Shown here piece by piece: positions 24,701 to 31,052 of a stretch of DNA of 64,000 nt (position 1 is its first letter; the number at the start of each line of letters is the position of its first letter). This DNA comes from Glycine soja (lineage: Eukaryota > Streptophyta > Magnoliopsida > Fabales > Fabaceae), in the NCBI RefSeq assembly GCF_004193775.1, contig NC_041016.1, positions 33,589,511 through 33,653,510 on the forward strand, written 5' to 3'. The position numbers and the translations under genes were made by a program. The notes beneath the pieces were generated by a model that worked only from the letters and a program-made list of their open reading frames with translations, was not told the DNA's origin and ran no database searches.

Positions 24701-27700
24701 GGTTCTGATTTGGAGGCTTACCATGAAGTTTCCAGCATCTGTCTTGGGTGTGTCTTGGCTTCTTACAAAAGGTACACCATAGATCAATCTTGGGGGCTAC
24801 ACCTTCAGGTTGACTGGTTTGCCATTGATCAATCTTCTTTCCCTTTTTTGCAATTAAGGTAGAACTTTCAGTGGATTGAGGCTCCATCATCACCCCCCTA
24901 CATGTTTCTTTTGCCCAGAAGGAAGCCATGGTTTCATTGAGTGAGGATAACTCCTTTCCTAGCACTTGAATTCTTACAGGATCAAACTCACTATTTAGCC
25001 CTATCAAGAACTTATAGATTTTGTCCCTTTCCTTGTAACGTTTGAGTAAATCAACATCTTCTATGCATTTTGCTTCTAATTGTTCATAATGGTATAACTC
25101 CAACCCAAGATTCTACAAAATCTAGGCTTACTCACTAACGGATCGGTCTCCTTGTTTGGTAGTCGCGATCTTCATCTTAATTTTATAAATTTGAGCAGCA
25201 TCACCAACCTTGGAATAGTTTTCTTTACAGCTCTCCCACACATCCTTGGCGGTCTTCATGAACATGCAAGCATCACTCACCTTTGGCACCATGGAATTCC
25301 ACAGCCACGACATCACTACTTCATCTGCTTCATCCCATGCACCAAGGTATTGTCTGTGGATTTTGGGGCATCTTTCCCAATAAGATGATTCAATTTGCCC
25401 TTCCCTTTTAGAAAGGTTTGGACAAAGTGAGACAATTTGAGGTAGTTTTTTGCCATTGAGACAAAGGCTGGGTTGAATATTTTGCAGCTTAACTGTGTCG
25501 GTATTTTCGGCTTGGGCGTGGTTATTGGCTGCTGCAGACATTCTTGGTTTTGTTGGGTGAGATTCATAGGCGTGGAGTGTGTTTTAGGGCAGAAAAAAAA
25601 CTCAATATAGGTCGTCAAAGGGAGGGGGGAAAACAGTAATGTAGGCCACACAGCGAAAGAAAAAACGTGCGGCAATGCAGAGCACGAGTTTACACAGGCT
25701 CCCACAGATTTTGGAGTGTTGATATCGTGTCAAAGGATAATTTTCTAATTTTATTGATGGAAGAGCTTGTGCTCTTGAATAGAATACAAGGTAATCTACA
25801 AAAGGAAACTCCTAAACTAATGCTCATCATTGTACCCACAGTCAATTCCTACAATTAAGGGTCAATGATTCTTGATCATAAATACAAAATATGCAGCTAA
25901 TCAAATCTCCTAGTTATGGGATTTAAATCCTATCTATAAAAGGAAATAAAATATACAATGGGATTCTGACACTCCTCGCTTATATACTTTATCTCTATAC
26001 TATCTTTGACCAATGTGGGACTTCAACACTCCCTTTTTGCCCACGGCTACTTGCCAACACACCCCTTGATACGAATCAACTTATATGATCATCTTGAAAT
26101 CAAGCAAAGGAACTAGGAGGAACTTGACCCTAACTGCGACCTACCGGTTGAATCAAAGTTATCAAGAGGAACTTGACCCTGATCGCGACTTGTAGGTAGA
26201 ACCAAAGTTATCAAGAAGCGTGATCCTAATCGTGACCTACCAGTAAAACCAACACTATAAAATTCTTAACCCAAGAACAAAAGTGAAGCTCTCACAATGG
26301 AGAAAACACTCATTTCATTAATATTCAACTTCAACTTCTTCTCCATTAGATGATTTCTTAATTATAGGAAAATAGAAAAAACAAGTAATAGAAAACAAAT
26401 CCTAATCTCATATGACTAAAGATAAGATAAAATCCTAATAGAGGAAACAAAGCTTAATAAGATATGATCCACATCCTAATAAAGGAAATAAATCCAAAGA
26501 TAAGACAAAACATATCCTAATCATATTAACTCTAAATCCTAAAATAAATGCTAAATCTAATGATATCTTGAATATCTTCAAGAATAATGAATGTCATATG
26601 CATTGTTTTAGTCAATGGGTCTTCCTTCCATTGCAAAGGATAATTGGGACTTGATAGGTTCATATCACCCTCTTTGTCAACAAGTACCTAGGGGTGACCA
26701 CAGTCAAGGTGACTTTCCAACAGGTTCAAGCTTCAATACCCAAAAAATAGTCTAAATCACCATGTTGCTTGAGGGAACCAATGTAGAGGAGTTGCTTGGG
26801 ACAATAATGTCATTCACATATACTAGGATATAGACAGCAAGATTATGAAGACGATAAACAAAGAGGGATGGGTCAGACTTGTTGGCTAAAAAGCCAAACT
26901 GAACAAGAGTGTCTTGAAGTCTTTCAAACCATTGTCTAGGGGGGCCTGCTTGAGGTCATACAAAGCTTTATTAAGCTTGCAAACTAGTGAGCGATCTGAG
27001 GATTCAAAGCCCAGAGGTTGTTGCATAGACATTGTCTCAGTTTATAGTCCATTTAAAAAGGCATTATTAATATCCAAATGGCACAGAGGCCACCTATTTG
27101 TGGGAGCCAAGGTGAGGATAACCTGGATGGTTTCTGGTTTGACCACAGTAGAAAACATCTTAGTAAAATCAAAGTCCAAAAATTTGATGAAAAACTTTGG
27201 CTTCGAGGCATGCCTTGCAGTGATAAACAAAACCATTAGCATTTTCTTTTATTCAATAAACCCACTTGCAACCTATAGCTTGTATATGAGGAAATGGTAC
27301 AGGCGCCCAAGTTTTCTTGTGCAGCAAAGAATTATACTCATGTGTTACATGGCAGCATGCCATTGAGGATCCCGCAAGGCAAGTTTGGCACTCTTGGGAC
27401 ATGAATAAAGAATAAAGGAGAGATGCGACAGGGAATGATACCCTATTTAGAATGAGTTTGCATAGGGTGAGTGTGGGTAGGTACAGGTGGGTTAGCTTGA
27501 GAATAAAAGGATGTAGATGGGGGAGTGGAATGTTGAGAAGGTGAGGAGGAAGATGAGTTAGAAACAGTTTGAAAAGGAGGATTTGGTGACACAAGGAATT
27601 CTAGAGCTAGGCACAGTGATTGTGGGACTTGAGACAAGAGGTAAAGAGGCATTTGTTGTCATGCGAGAGGTGGAGTTTGATGGAAAAATGTAAGGTAGGG

Positions 27701-30700
27701 AAAATGATGTTCATTAATATAACAGTGTTTTACTATAACGTTGTGTGTTGTATCACACATGTTATTCTGATTTATAATGAATCAAGAGTACAATACTAGG
27801 AAACATATTAATGACTAATAATGAGTATAATCCTTAATTATCAATTGAGATATTTCCCTATTTATTGCGATCAAATCATATCTTTAACACCCCCCTCAAG
27901 CTGGAGCATATATGTCATTTGAGCCAAGCTTGTTATGGATGTTGTCAACATGAGAGCCCTTGCAGGATTTAGACTAGTGAGCATGTCAGCAAGTTGATCA
28001 CTAGACTGACAAAGTCAGTGATGATTTCTCTTGAGGGCACTTTCTCTCACAAAGTGACAGCCAATCTCTACATGTTTAGTCCGTTCATGAAAGACCAGAT
28101 TTGATGCAATAATAAACGATATCCCAAGTGTCTCCAAAATTTAGCTGTTGGAGAAGTTGCCCAAGTCATGTAATCTCGCACGCAGCTGCTGCCATAGCAT
28201 GATACTCAGCTGCTGCTCTGGATCTAGCAATTGTTTTCTGCTTCTTGCTCCTCTAGGAGATCAAGTTCCCTCCAATGAGAGCATAATATCCAAAAGTGGA
28301 CCTCCTATCTGATGTAATCCTTCCCAATCAGCATCAGAATAGCAGACAATTTTGGCATTGCCTTCATATATTAATGCGCGACCTGGTGCCTTCTTGAGGT
28401 ATCGAAGGATACATATCACAGTATCCTGATGACTATCACATGGGGTATTTAGGAATTGACTAACCACATCGACTAACAGCCATATATATAAAAATGGGGG
28501 CAACTCTCATCCTAAGAGTTAGCTTTTGGGGTTTAGTTAGACTTAAACAAAAAATATAAGATTTTCAGGCGTAAAAACCCTAGGTAGAGGAGCCCTTTGG
28601 GCTTTAACTGTAGACAATGCAAAGACCCACTTTTGCAATGTGCTGAAATACAACTTCTATTTATAAAACTTGGGGAGGGGGAGAGACAACAAGGATCCCT
28701 TAATTATAGAGTTTGTTATAACCATGTGAATGATTAACTATCCTAAAAGCTTAAACTATTAGGCGAAGACTAATGAATGGCTTTGTTACATTCTCAAACA
28801 ATAGTTATAACATCTATAGCAACTTCACACCTGGACCTATTGCTTGGTTTCAGTTGATTAAAAGCTTAATGCAATAGTCTAATGCAAGTTGAATGTCCTG
28901 ACAAATACATTCTTTTTTTGCTCCCTTCTATCCTAATTATTTGATTCTCAAAACAATATGTTTGTTTATTTTCTTAAAGATTTATTTAGTATAATTAATT
29001 ATGTTTACTGCAATTACATAGCATGTGTCCTCCCTATTAACTACTATCTCTGTTTCTATATCAGAAACCAAATATTATTGGCCAAGAGATTGATAAAAGA
29101 TGGAACTAATCTTTGGAAGGTGATGTCTCCAAACAATCACCACATTCCTTGGGAGAATGCAGTGTATGAGATTGAAGAGCAATTCATGAAGATTGCTTCT
29201 TGTTGTTCAAGATCTCTCTCACCTCAGGTTATATCTTTTATTTCTCAAATGAAAGTTACCGTTGTGTTTTATAAAAGCTACTAAATCTCTAAATATTTAT
29301 TAATTTGTTTCGTGAAAGATACTTTGTTCGTAAATCATTTGGACAACTGGGAGAGTTGGGTAATACCATTACATTACAGAGGCAATAATACATTTGGTTT
29401 CTGGTTACTAATACAATAAAATGCCTTCAATACAATATTTTGTAAGTCTTACGTATTTAAGCCTATTCTTGCCATCATTAGAAATCTAAACAAATTATAG
29501 TAAACAGAAAGCAAAGAATACTATTATTAGTGGTCTTTGAGTTTTTGAAAGTATCAGAAGACTAGAAAAATAGCTTGTAGAATATCATAGTTTTTGCATT
29601 TATTGTAGGACCTAAATCTCCTGAGAAGGATTGCTGGATGTCAAGAGTACCTAACACAAGAGAACTTTGAGAAGTTGTGGTGTTGGTTGTACCCTGTGGC
29701 ATTTATAATATCAAGGGACTGGATAAATCCTATCTGGAATTCCACATCACCTAAGTGGATAGAAGGATTCATAACTAAGGAGGAAGCAGAATCTTCACTT
29801 CAAGGTCCCACAGGATTTCAAGAACCTGGTACCTTTATACTCCGATTTCCTACCTCAAGAAGCTGGCCACACCCCGATGCTGGTAATCTAGTTGTATCCT
29901 ATGTCGGCAATGACTACAAACTTCACCACAGGCTACTTTCTATGCATCATGTTTATGGGTAAGCTTTATTTCTTCTTCATAGAATCGATTGCATAATGTG
30001 TACTTTGTAGGTCATTTCTAAGACTTGATCAAATTGATAATACTGAATAGGGAAGACAAGGGAGAGTTGAGGTCATCACGAAGGCCATTTAGGAGGGAGA
30101 GTTGAAGATTTGACCTTAAGAATTATATATATCTTTCACAAGTCTCTAATATGTCATAGACTGAGAAAATATAAATGGACCTTAACTTAAAAAATTATGC
30201 TTTGTCACCCTTTTGGCCATTTACAACTTCATATCAAATGATTAAATAACTTGATGACATTCAACTTAATCACAAAAAATGGGATGGCAAGGATAAAATT
30301 TTAACCGCCTGGTAACACCATGTGAAGTATAAATTCTCTCAAATGTTTAAGCTATTAGGTGAAGGCTGATTAATTGTTTTATATCTCCTACAACATTAAT
30401 TGATCTGTAAATGACTGCTCATGCGATGAATCTGCTAATTTAATCCATCGCTTAGCATCTGCTTGTCCAATTGAGAACATCTTATAGGAATACATCTCAT
30501 CATACAATTTTTTTTCTTGGCCCAACAGTTGCTAATTAAAATTAGAACACGCTCACGTACACACAGGATGTATCTAGTGAGAAATCTAATCAATACTAGA
30601 GAATTGCTAGCTACACACTATTGGAATTTTCATGAACGCTATAGAAAATTATGCATGTCACTTGATCATTAATTTAGAAAATGTAAATAATTTATATGTT

Positions 30701-31052
30701 ACTGTTTATTTTTAAAAGATCAAATGACCATGATGAACTCGTGTCTTTCTCGAAGTTAGCTTTGTCATAAGATACGTATCCTATGTAAATTGTCACAAAG
30801 AAAGACAAACACTTTTAATATATACTATACTTTAACTAAAACAGCGATCACATTTCTTGTAGCTCTGGTGATAATAGAGTTGACGTGAAACCACTGCAAG
30901 ATATGTTATTGGCAGAACCTGAGCTTTCTCGATTGGGAAGGTAATATATAAAGCAGTTTTCTTATTGTTTCATCTGTATTGAATGCTTAACATATCTCAA
31001 ATTAGTGTATTTGATTCATGGGCGACTGTTCAGGATAATAAGAAGCCATTAG
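3565..31052 (+). CDS. SHA: STAT-like SH2-domain protein, 12 exons (spliced span)
   Basis: The predicted protein has 712 residues and belongs to the plant SH2 protein A/B (STAT-like) family, which binds phosphotyrosine. A versus B cannot be decided here. Coding exons are 3565-3711, 4061-4252, 4634-4843, 4981-5070, 5528-5605, 5702-5866, 8487-8849, 9593-9876, 29065-29227, 29609-29958, 30863-30940 and 31034-31052. All introns are GT-AG, phases are consistent and no exon has a stop. The N-terminal half ([29 protein letters not shown]) resembles a concanavalin-like fold. A middle block has KCDNRLFLI and [16 protein letters not shown]. The C-terminal part has a STAT-type linker ([22 protein letters not shown]) and the SH2 core [11 protein letters not shown] with the phosphotyrosine-binding arginine at residue 643. 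The SH2 region covers roughly residues 612-707. The protein ends GRIIRSH. Intron 8 is 19,188 bp. The intact frame argues for a functional gene. Confidence 0.9.
4061..4252 (+). CDS. SHA: SH2 gene exon 2
   Basis: The exon has 64 codons (residues 50-113) and is preceded by TTGCAG. It contains [11 protein letters not shown] and the lectin-like [12 protein letters not shown]. Confidence 0.9.
4634..4843 (+). CDS. SHA: SH2 gene exon 3
   Basis: The exon has 70 codons (residues 114-183). It contains [20 protein letters not shown] and [10 protein letters not shown], which continue the N-terminal beta-rich domain. Confidence 0.9.
4981..5070 (+). CDS. SHA: SH2 gene exon 4
   Basis: The exon has 30 codons (residues 184-213), with an acidic stretch [16 protein letters not shown] before GTAAGA. 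Confidence 0.88.
5528..5605 (+). CDS. SHA: SH2 gene exon 5
   Basis: The exon has 26 codons (residues 214-239): [20 protein letters not shown] and onward, with acceptor CCCAG. Confidence 0.88.
5702..5866 (+). CDS. SHA: SH2 gene exon 6
   Basis: The exon has 55 codons (residues 240-294), [17 protein letters not shown] to FKLKISQ, with donor GTAATG. The next intron is 2,620 bp. Confidence 0.9.
6020..6428. other. Intron 6, unassigned stretch
   Basis: This part of intron 6 contains short open frames on both strands, but none matches a family I recognise. It may be part of the degenerate retroelement material that follows. Confidence 0.4.
6429..6700 (-). pseudogene. Ty3/gypsy RNase H fragment in intron 6
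   Basis: The minus-strand reading contains [19 protein letters not shown] and [11 protein letters not shown]. These match the start of the RNase H domain of Ty3/gypsy pol (family pattern VETDASNKG...LAYLSQ). It is short, degenerate and without flanking LTRs. Confidence 0.65.
6701..7854. other. Intron 6, AT/T-rich stretch without recognised genes
   Basis: This is a T-rich intron sequence. Its open frames are hydrophobic translations of T-runs. I see no coding or structural feature. Confidence 0.5.
7864..8179. mobile_element. MULE-type MITE with 9-bp target duplication
   Basis: The element is 316 bp with long terminal inverted repeats. The left arm begins GGCTTGAATATTTTTTGGGT. The right arm, read on the minus strand, begins GGCTAAAATATGTTTTAGGT. 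Both continue with a TCCCTGA-AAATT block and a TTTTGGTCC-type block. It is flanked by the perfect 9-bp repeat TTTATGGTT (7855-7863 and 8180-8188). TIR start and 9-bp duplication fit a non-autonomous Mutator-like element of a kind abundant in legumes. It has no coding capacity. Confidence 0.85.
8487..8849 (+). CDS. SHA: SH2 gene exon 7
   Basis: The exon has 121 codons (residues 295-415). It opens [20 protein letters not shown], then [21 protein letters not shown] hydrophilic Ser/Gln-rich linker follows, with [10 protein letters not shown]. Confidence 0.9.
9593..9876 (+). CDS. SHA: SH2 gene exon 8
   Basis: The exon has 94 codons plus 2 nt (residues 416-510), acidic and Ser-rich, then [19 protein letters not shown] and SCHHG-like GCSHHG at the end. 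The donor GTGAGT begins at 9877. The last codon GG is completed by the first base of exon 9, 19.2 kb away. Confidence 0.9.
9877..10250. other. Intron 8, left edge, unique-looking
   Basis: This is probably the remaining original intron sequence before the first recognisable repeat. No feature is seen. Confidence 0.4.
10251..10972 (-). mobile_element. Internal region of a minus-strand LTR element, with primer-binding site
   Basis: At 10961-10972 the plus strand reads gctctgatacca, the complement of the initiator-Met-tRNA primer site TGGTATCAGAGC. It abuts the LTR to its right. The sequence further left is G-rich on the plus strand and has no recognisable gag or pol, so the element is either non-autonomous or truncated. 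Confidence 0.55.
10973..11203 (-). repeat. 5' LTR of the minus-strand element (about 231 bp)
   Basis: Read on the minus strand it starts TGTTAGGAACC and ends next to the primer-binding site. The end resembles that of the LTR at 27718-27889 (tataaca, then ttttactataa), suggesting related families. Confidence 0.55.
11204..11949. other. Intron 8, degenerate retroelement-like stretch
   Basis: Several short open frames exist on both strands but none matches a protein family. By position it is probably the interior of the gypsy-like element whose gag lies to the right. Confidence 0.35.
11950..12790 (-). pseudogene. Gypsy-type gag remnant with internal duplication
   Basis: The minus-strand reading has a gag pattern, for example [17 protein letters not shown], then [15 protein letters not shown] and [10 protein letters not shown]. 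The SMEG...MHWF...WSQKNPDLD module occurs twice, at about 12534-12640 and 11956-12056. Between the copies is a second gag N-terminal-like segment, KVELPTFD. Stops and frameshifts are present; one tryptophan position in the first module is now TAG. Confidence 0.6.
12809..13106 (-). repeat. LTR of the gag-carrying element (about 298 bp)
   Basis: On the plus strand it begins tgttggaaactaag and ends ttggaaca, so it is TG...CA on the minus strand. The downstream sequence ATTGGTCCGACC lies in the usual primer-site position but is a poor tRNA match. No partner LTR is seen in the window. Confidence 0.5.
13090..13489 (-). pseudogene. Copia element A: RNase H part of pol
   Basis: The minus-strand reading includes [28 protein letters not shown] and [11 protein letters not shown], then [13 protein letters not shown] and QVVHVP. 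These correspond to the RNase H and C-terminal region of Ty1/copia pol. It is degenerate. It is the left piece of a copia whose RT part lies at 14184-14345 and 26722-27660. Confidence 0.8.
13474..13489. repeat. 16-bp target duplication of the LINE insertion, left copy
   Basis: The sequence tgtgtaatggtttcat occurs here and again, identically, at 14168-14183, on either side of the LINE fragment. Confidence 0.9.
13490..14167 (-). mobile_element. 5'-truncated LINE inserted into copia A
   Basis: The insert is 678 bp. Its A-tail appears as a T-run (13490-13499), marking the 3' end on the minus strand. An open frame at 13622-14050 encodes the C-terminus of an L1-type ORF2 with the zf-RVT zinc-binding pattern ([20 protein letters not shown]) and the conserved WWEAMSW and IWQHRN blocks. 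The 16-bp target duplication and the lack of the upstream RT show an ordinary truncated L1 insertion. Confidence 0.9.
14184..14345 (-). pseudogene. Copia element A: RT/RNase H connection segment
   Basis: It encodes [21 protein letters not shown], read leftwards, preceded by [20 protein letters not shown]. If the LINE is removed, this runs directly into the RNase H segment at 13489, confirming one original copia element. Confidence 0.8.
14350..14718 (-). mobile_element. TRIM-like element inserted in copia A, left part
   Basis: Two similar LTR-like blocks (gagcctaactc...cttgtaaggt...gatatactttatc...tgtgggacttcaaca) occur: one at about 14368-14551, the other starting at 14671 and continuing beyond the second copia at 25972. 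Between them lie a polypurine tract (minus strand, complement of ctccccctcctcctcac at 14552) and a degraded primer site (complement of ctctgata near 14637). The short interior without coding capacity fits a terminal-repeat retrotransposon in miniature. Exact outer ends are uncertain. Confidence 0.55.
14714..14718. repeat. Target duplication CTCCT of copia B, left copy
   Basis: The 5-bp repeat also occurs at 25972-25976, directly outside the right LTR. Confidence 0.85.
14719..14889 (-). repeat. Copia B 3' LTR, truncated
   Basis: It matches 25728-25900 closely (for example aattttctaattttattgat and aaggaaactcctaaactaatg) up to tatgcagct, where homology stops abruptly. Confidence 0.8.
14890..15204. 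other. Unassigned block between truncated LTR and LINE
   Basis: This 315-bp block is rich in gttagttagagttagtt-like motifs, which I associate with LTRs, but no partner is seen in the window. It could be flanking DNA brought in by rearrangement. Confidence 0.35.
15298..17571 (+). pseudogene. LINE ORF1 (RRM plus DUF4283-like), disrupted
   Basis: 15298-15678 encodes an RRM-like domain ([30 protein letters not shown]) ending at a TAG. The reading resumes at 15700-15945 with the usual [12 protein letters not shown] block and at 16180 with [11 protein letters not shown] later Cys/Arg-rich motif is [10 protein letters not shown] 193-bp tandem duplication (16271-16463 repeated at 16464-16656) is not a multiple of three and shifts the frame. 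The distal part (16927-17571) is hydrophilic linker sequence. Confidence 0.75.
16271..16656 (+). repeat. 193-bp tandem duplication inside LINE ORF1
   Basis: Two adjacent copies begin cgatcaagcacaccgttgag at 16271 and 16464. About four substitutions separate them. Confidence 0.9.
17661..18473 (+). pseudogene. LINE ORF2, endonuclease domain, partial
   Basis: The start [14 protein letters not shown] and the motif [11 protein letters not shown] are the apurinic-type endonuclease hallmarks of plant L1 ORF2. A TAG follows SGEL near 18076. The reading continues in another frame with [10 protein letters not shown] and, from 18213, [12 protein letters not shown] and SDHCPI, the end of the endonuclease. 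RT is lost. Confidence 0.82.
18713..19319 (-). pseudogene. LINE ORF2 with RT deletion
   Basis: 19050-19319 encodes [14 protein letters not shown] and [12 protein letters not shown], the endonuclease start. 18713-19015 encodes the extreme C-terminal [10 protein letters not shown] and WQHRNKIFF blocks. The roughly 3 kb normally between them is absent. Confidence 0.8.
19453..21483 (-). pseudogene. LINE ORF1 (RRM plus linker), minus strand
   Basis: 21112-21483 encodes the RRM-like start (TSFYFTRF upstream, then [15 protein letters not shown] and YGVVRFKG). 19453-21042 is a 529-codon open frame with [31 protein letters not shown] and [10 protein letters not shown] blocks, a CVNCRRQRW Cys motif and a long hydrophilic tail. 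The two frames are separated by a stop or shift near 21042-21112. Protein similarity to the plus-strand LINE ORF1 is moderate, about half of RRM residues by eye. Confidence 0.78.
21721..22780 (-). pseudogene. Copia B reverse transcriptase (RVT_2) remnant
   Basis: 22221-22766 encodes [50 protein letters not shown] and [14 protein letters not shown]. 21721-22069 continues with [13 protein letters not shown] and [17 protein letters not shown]. Frames are interrupted near 22080-22220, where the expected YVDD box reads CVDD in a shifted frame. The reading stops at AVYAIIK, where LINE sequence begins. Confidence 0.8.
22781..24300 (-). pseudogene. Copia B integrase region remnant
   Basis: 23788-24162 contains the GAG-pre-integrase zinc pattern ([13 protein letters not shown], then [10 protein letters not shown]). 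23120-23400 holds the integrase C-terminal block ([20 protein letters not shown]). The catalytic core between them is broken by stops. Confidence 0.72.
24301..25541 (-). pseudogene. Copia B gag and protease remnants
   Basis: 25128-25541 encodes a UBN2-type gag N-terminus ([18 protein letters not shown]). 24588-25103 continues gag ([19 protein letters not shown]) to the zinc knuckle [15 protein letters not shown]. 24308-24493 has the protease motif [13 protein letters not shown]. Stops separate the segments. Confidence 0.8.
25728..25971 (-). repeat. Copia B 5' LTR (244 bp)
   Basis: On the plus strand it begins tgtcaaaggataatttt and ends ggattctgaca (minus strand TGTCAGAATCC...TTGACA). It is flanked on the right by CTCCT. 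Confidence 0.85.
25972..26721 (-). mobile_element. TRIM-like element, right part, itself interrupted
   Basis: 25977-26055 (gcttatatactttatc, caatgtgggacttcaaca, cacggctac) continues the LTR copy broken by copia B. 26676-26721 (gtacctaggggtgaccacag, then ctttccaaca) finishes it, matching 14508-14551. The roughly 620 bp between is another insertion. Confidence 0.6.
26056..26675. mobile_element. About 620-bp LTR-like insertion within the TRIM
   Basis: It contains acccaagaacaaaagtgaag ctctcacaatgg-type sequence, and near its end a tagtcaatgggtc block and a ttcatatcacc block. A diverged relative with the same order of blocks lies at 48290-48960. There is no coding. A short direct repeat is present near the N-terminal edge (aggaacttgaccctaact / aggaacttgaccctgatc). 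Confidence 0.45.
26722..27660 (-). pseudogene. Copia element A: RT and integrase C-terminal part
   Basis: The minus-strand reading gives [20 protein letters not shown] and IGCKWVY, then [28 protein letters not shown] and, in other frames to the left, [18 protein letters not shown] and DLDYFLGIE. The last motif breaks off at the TRIM edge and its continuation is found at 14345. Multiple stops and shifts are present. The gag and protease part is missing on the right. Confidence 0.8.
27718..27889 (-). repeat. Copia element C 3' LTR (about 172 bp)
   Basis: It ends at ctttaaca next to a polypurine tract (plus-strand complement cccccctcaagctggag, 27890-27906), so the element reads leftwards with its 3' LTR here. 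Confidence 0.65.
27890..28490 (-). pseudogene. Copia element C RNase H remnant
   Basis: 28261-28503 encodes [35 protein letters not shown] and SDADWEG. Further left lie degraded KSKKQ, SSAEAEYHAMA and ERTKHVE-type blocks. The RT and upstream part of the element is absent. Confidence 0.75.
28491..29064. other. Intron 8, right edge
   Basis: No recognised feature. The last ~130 bp are T-rich with TATCAG at the acceptor, as expected for a plant 3' splice site. Confidence 0.45.
29065..29227 (+). CDS. SHA: SH2 gene exon 9
   Basis: The exon completes the split Gly codon, then encodes [20 protein letters not shown] and a helix ending SRSLSPQ. This is the helical stretch before the STAT-type linker (residues 510-564). 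Confidence 0.9.
29609..29958 (+). CDS. SHA: SH2 gene exon 10 (linker and SH2 core)
   Basis: The exon has 116 codons plus 2 nt (residues 565-681). The linker contains [16 protein letters not shown] and [18 protein letters not shown]. The SH2 core [19 protein letters not shown] follows. The conserved arginine codon CGA is at 29843-29845. It continues [20 protein letters not shown]. Confidence 0.93.
30863..30940 (+). CDS. SHA: SH2 gene exon 11
   Basis: It completes Gly681, then encodes [20 protein letters not shown] and LSRLG. The donor is GTAATA. It is the C-terminal helix region of the SH2 domain. Confidence 0.85.
31034..31052 (+). CDS. SHA: SH2 gene exon 12 (last codons and stop)
   Basis: The acceptor GTTCAG lies at 31028-31033. 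In phase with exon 11 it reads RIIRSH and TAG (31050-31052). An alternative frame in this exon is open longer but does not join in phase. The 3' UTR and polyadenylation site were not defined. Confidence 0.7.

Larger units (their letters stand above)
14719..25971 (-). mobile_element. Copia element B (11.25 kb as expanded by LINE insertions)
   Basis: This is a minus-strand Ty1/copia element bounded by TG...CA LTR ends and the 5-bp duplication CTCCT. The 5' LTR is at 25728-25971; the 3' LTR is the truncated 14719-14889. Gag, protease, integrase and RT remnants lie between 21720 and 25541. The pol C-terminus and part of the 3' LTR are missing and are replaced by LINE sequence (about 15205-21720) plus an unassigned block (14890-15204). 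Many stops and shifts make it inactive. Confidence 0.82.
9877..29064 (+). other. SH2 gene intron 8, 19.2 kb, filled with nested retroelements
   Basis: The donor is GTGAGT at 9877 and the acceptor is TATCAG ending at 29064. The intron contains, from left to right, LTR pieces, a gypsy gag fragment, a minus-strand copia split in three, a TRIM-like element, a second copia of 11.25 kb in its expanded state, three LINE segments and a third copia 3' end. These are annotated separately. Almost all of the inserted elements are antisense to the gene. Confidence 0.88.

Noticed and set aside
10973..27889. The similar LTR-like pieces at 10973-11203 and 27718-27889 taken as one giant element
   Set aside because: The left piece has its primer site on the left and the right piece has its polypurine tract on the right. 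They therefore belong to two different minus-strand elements.
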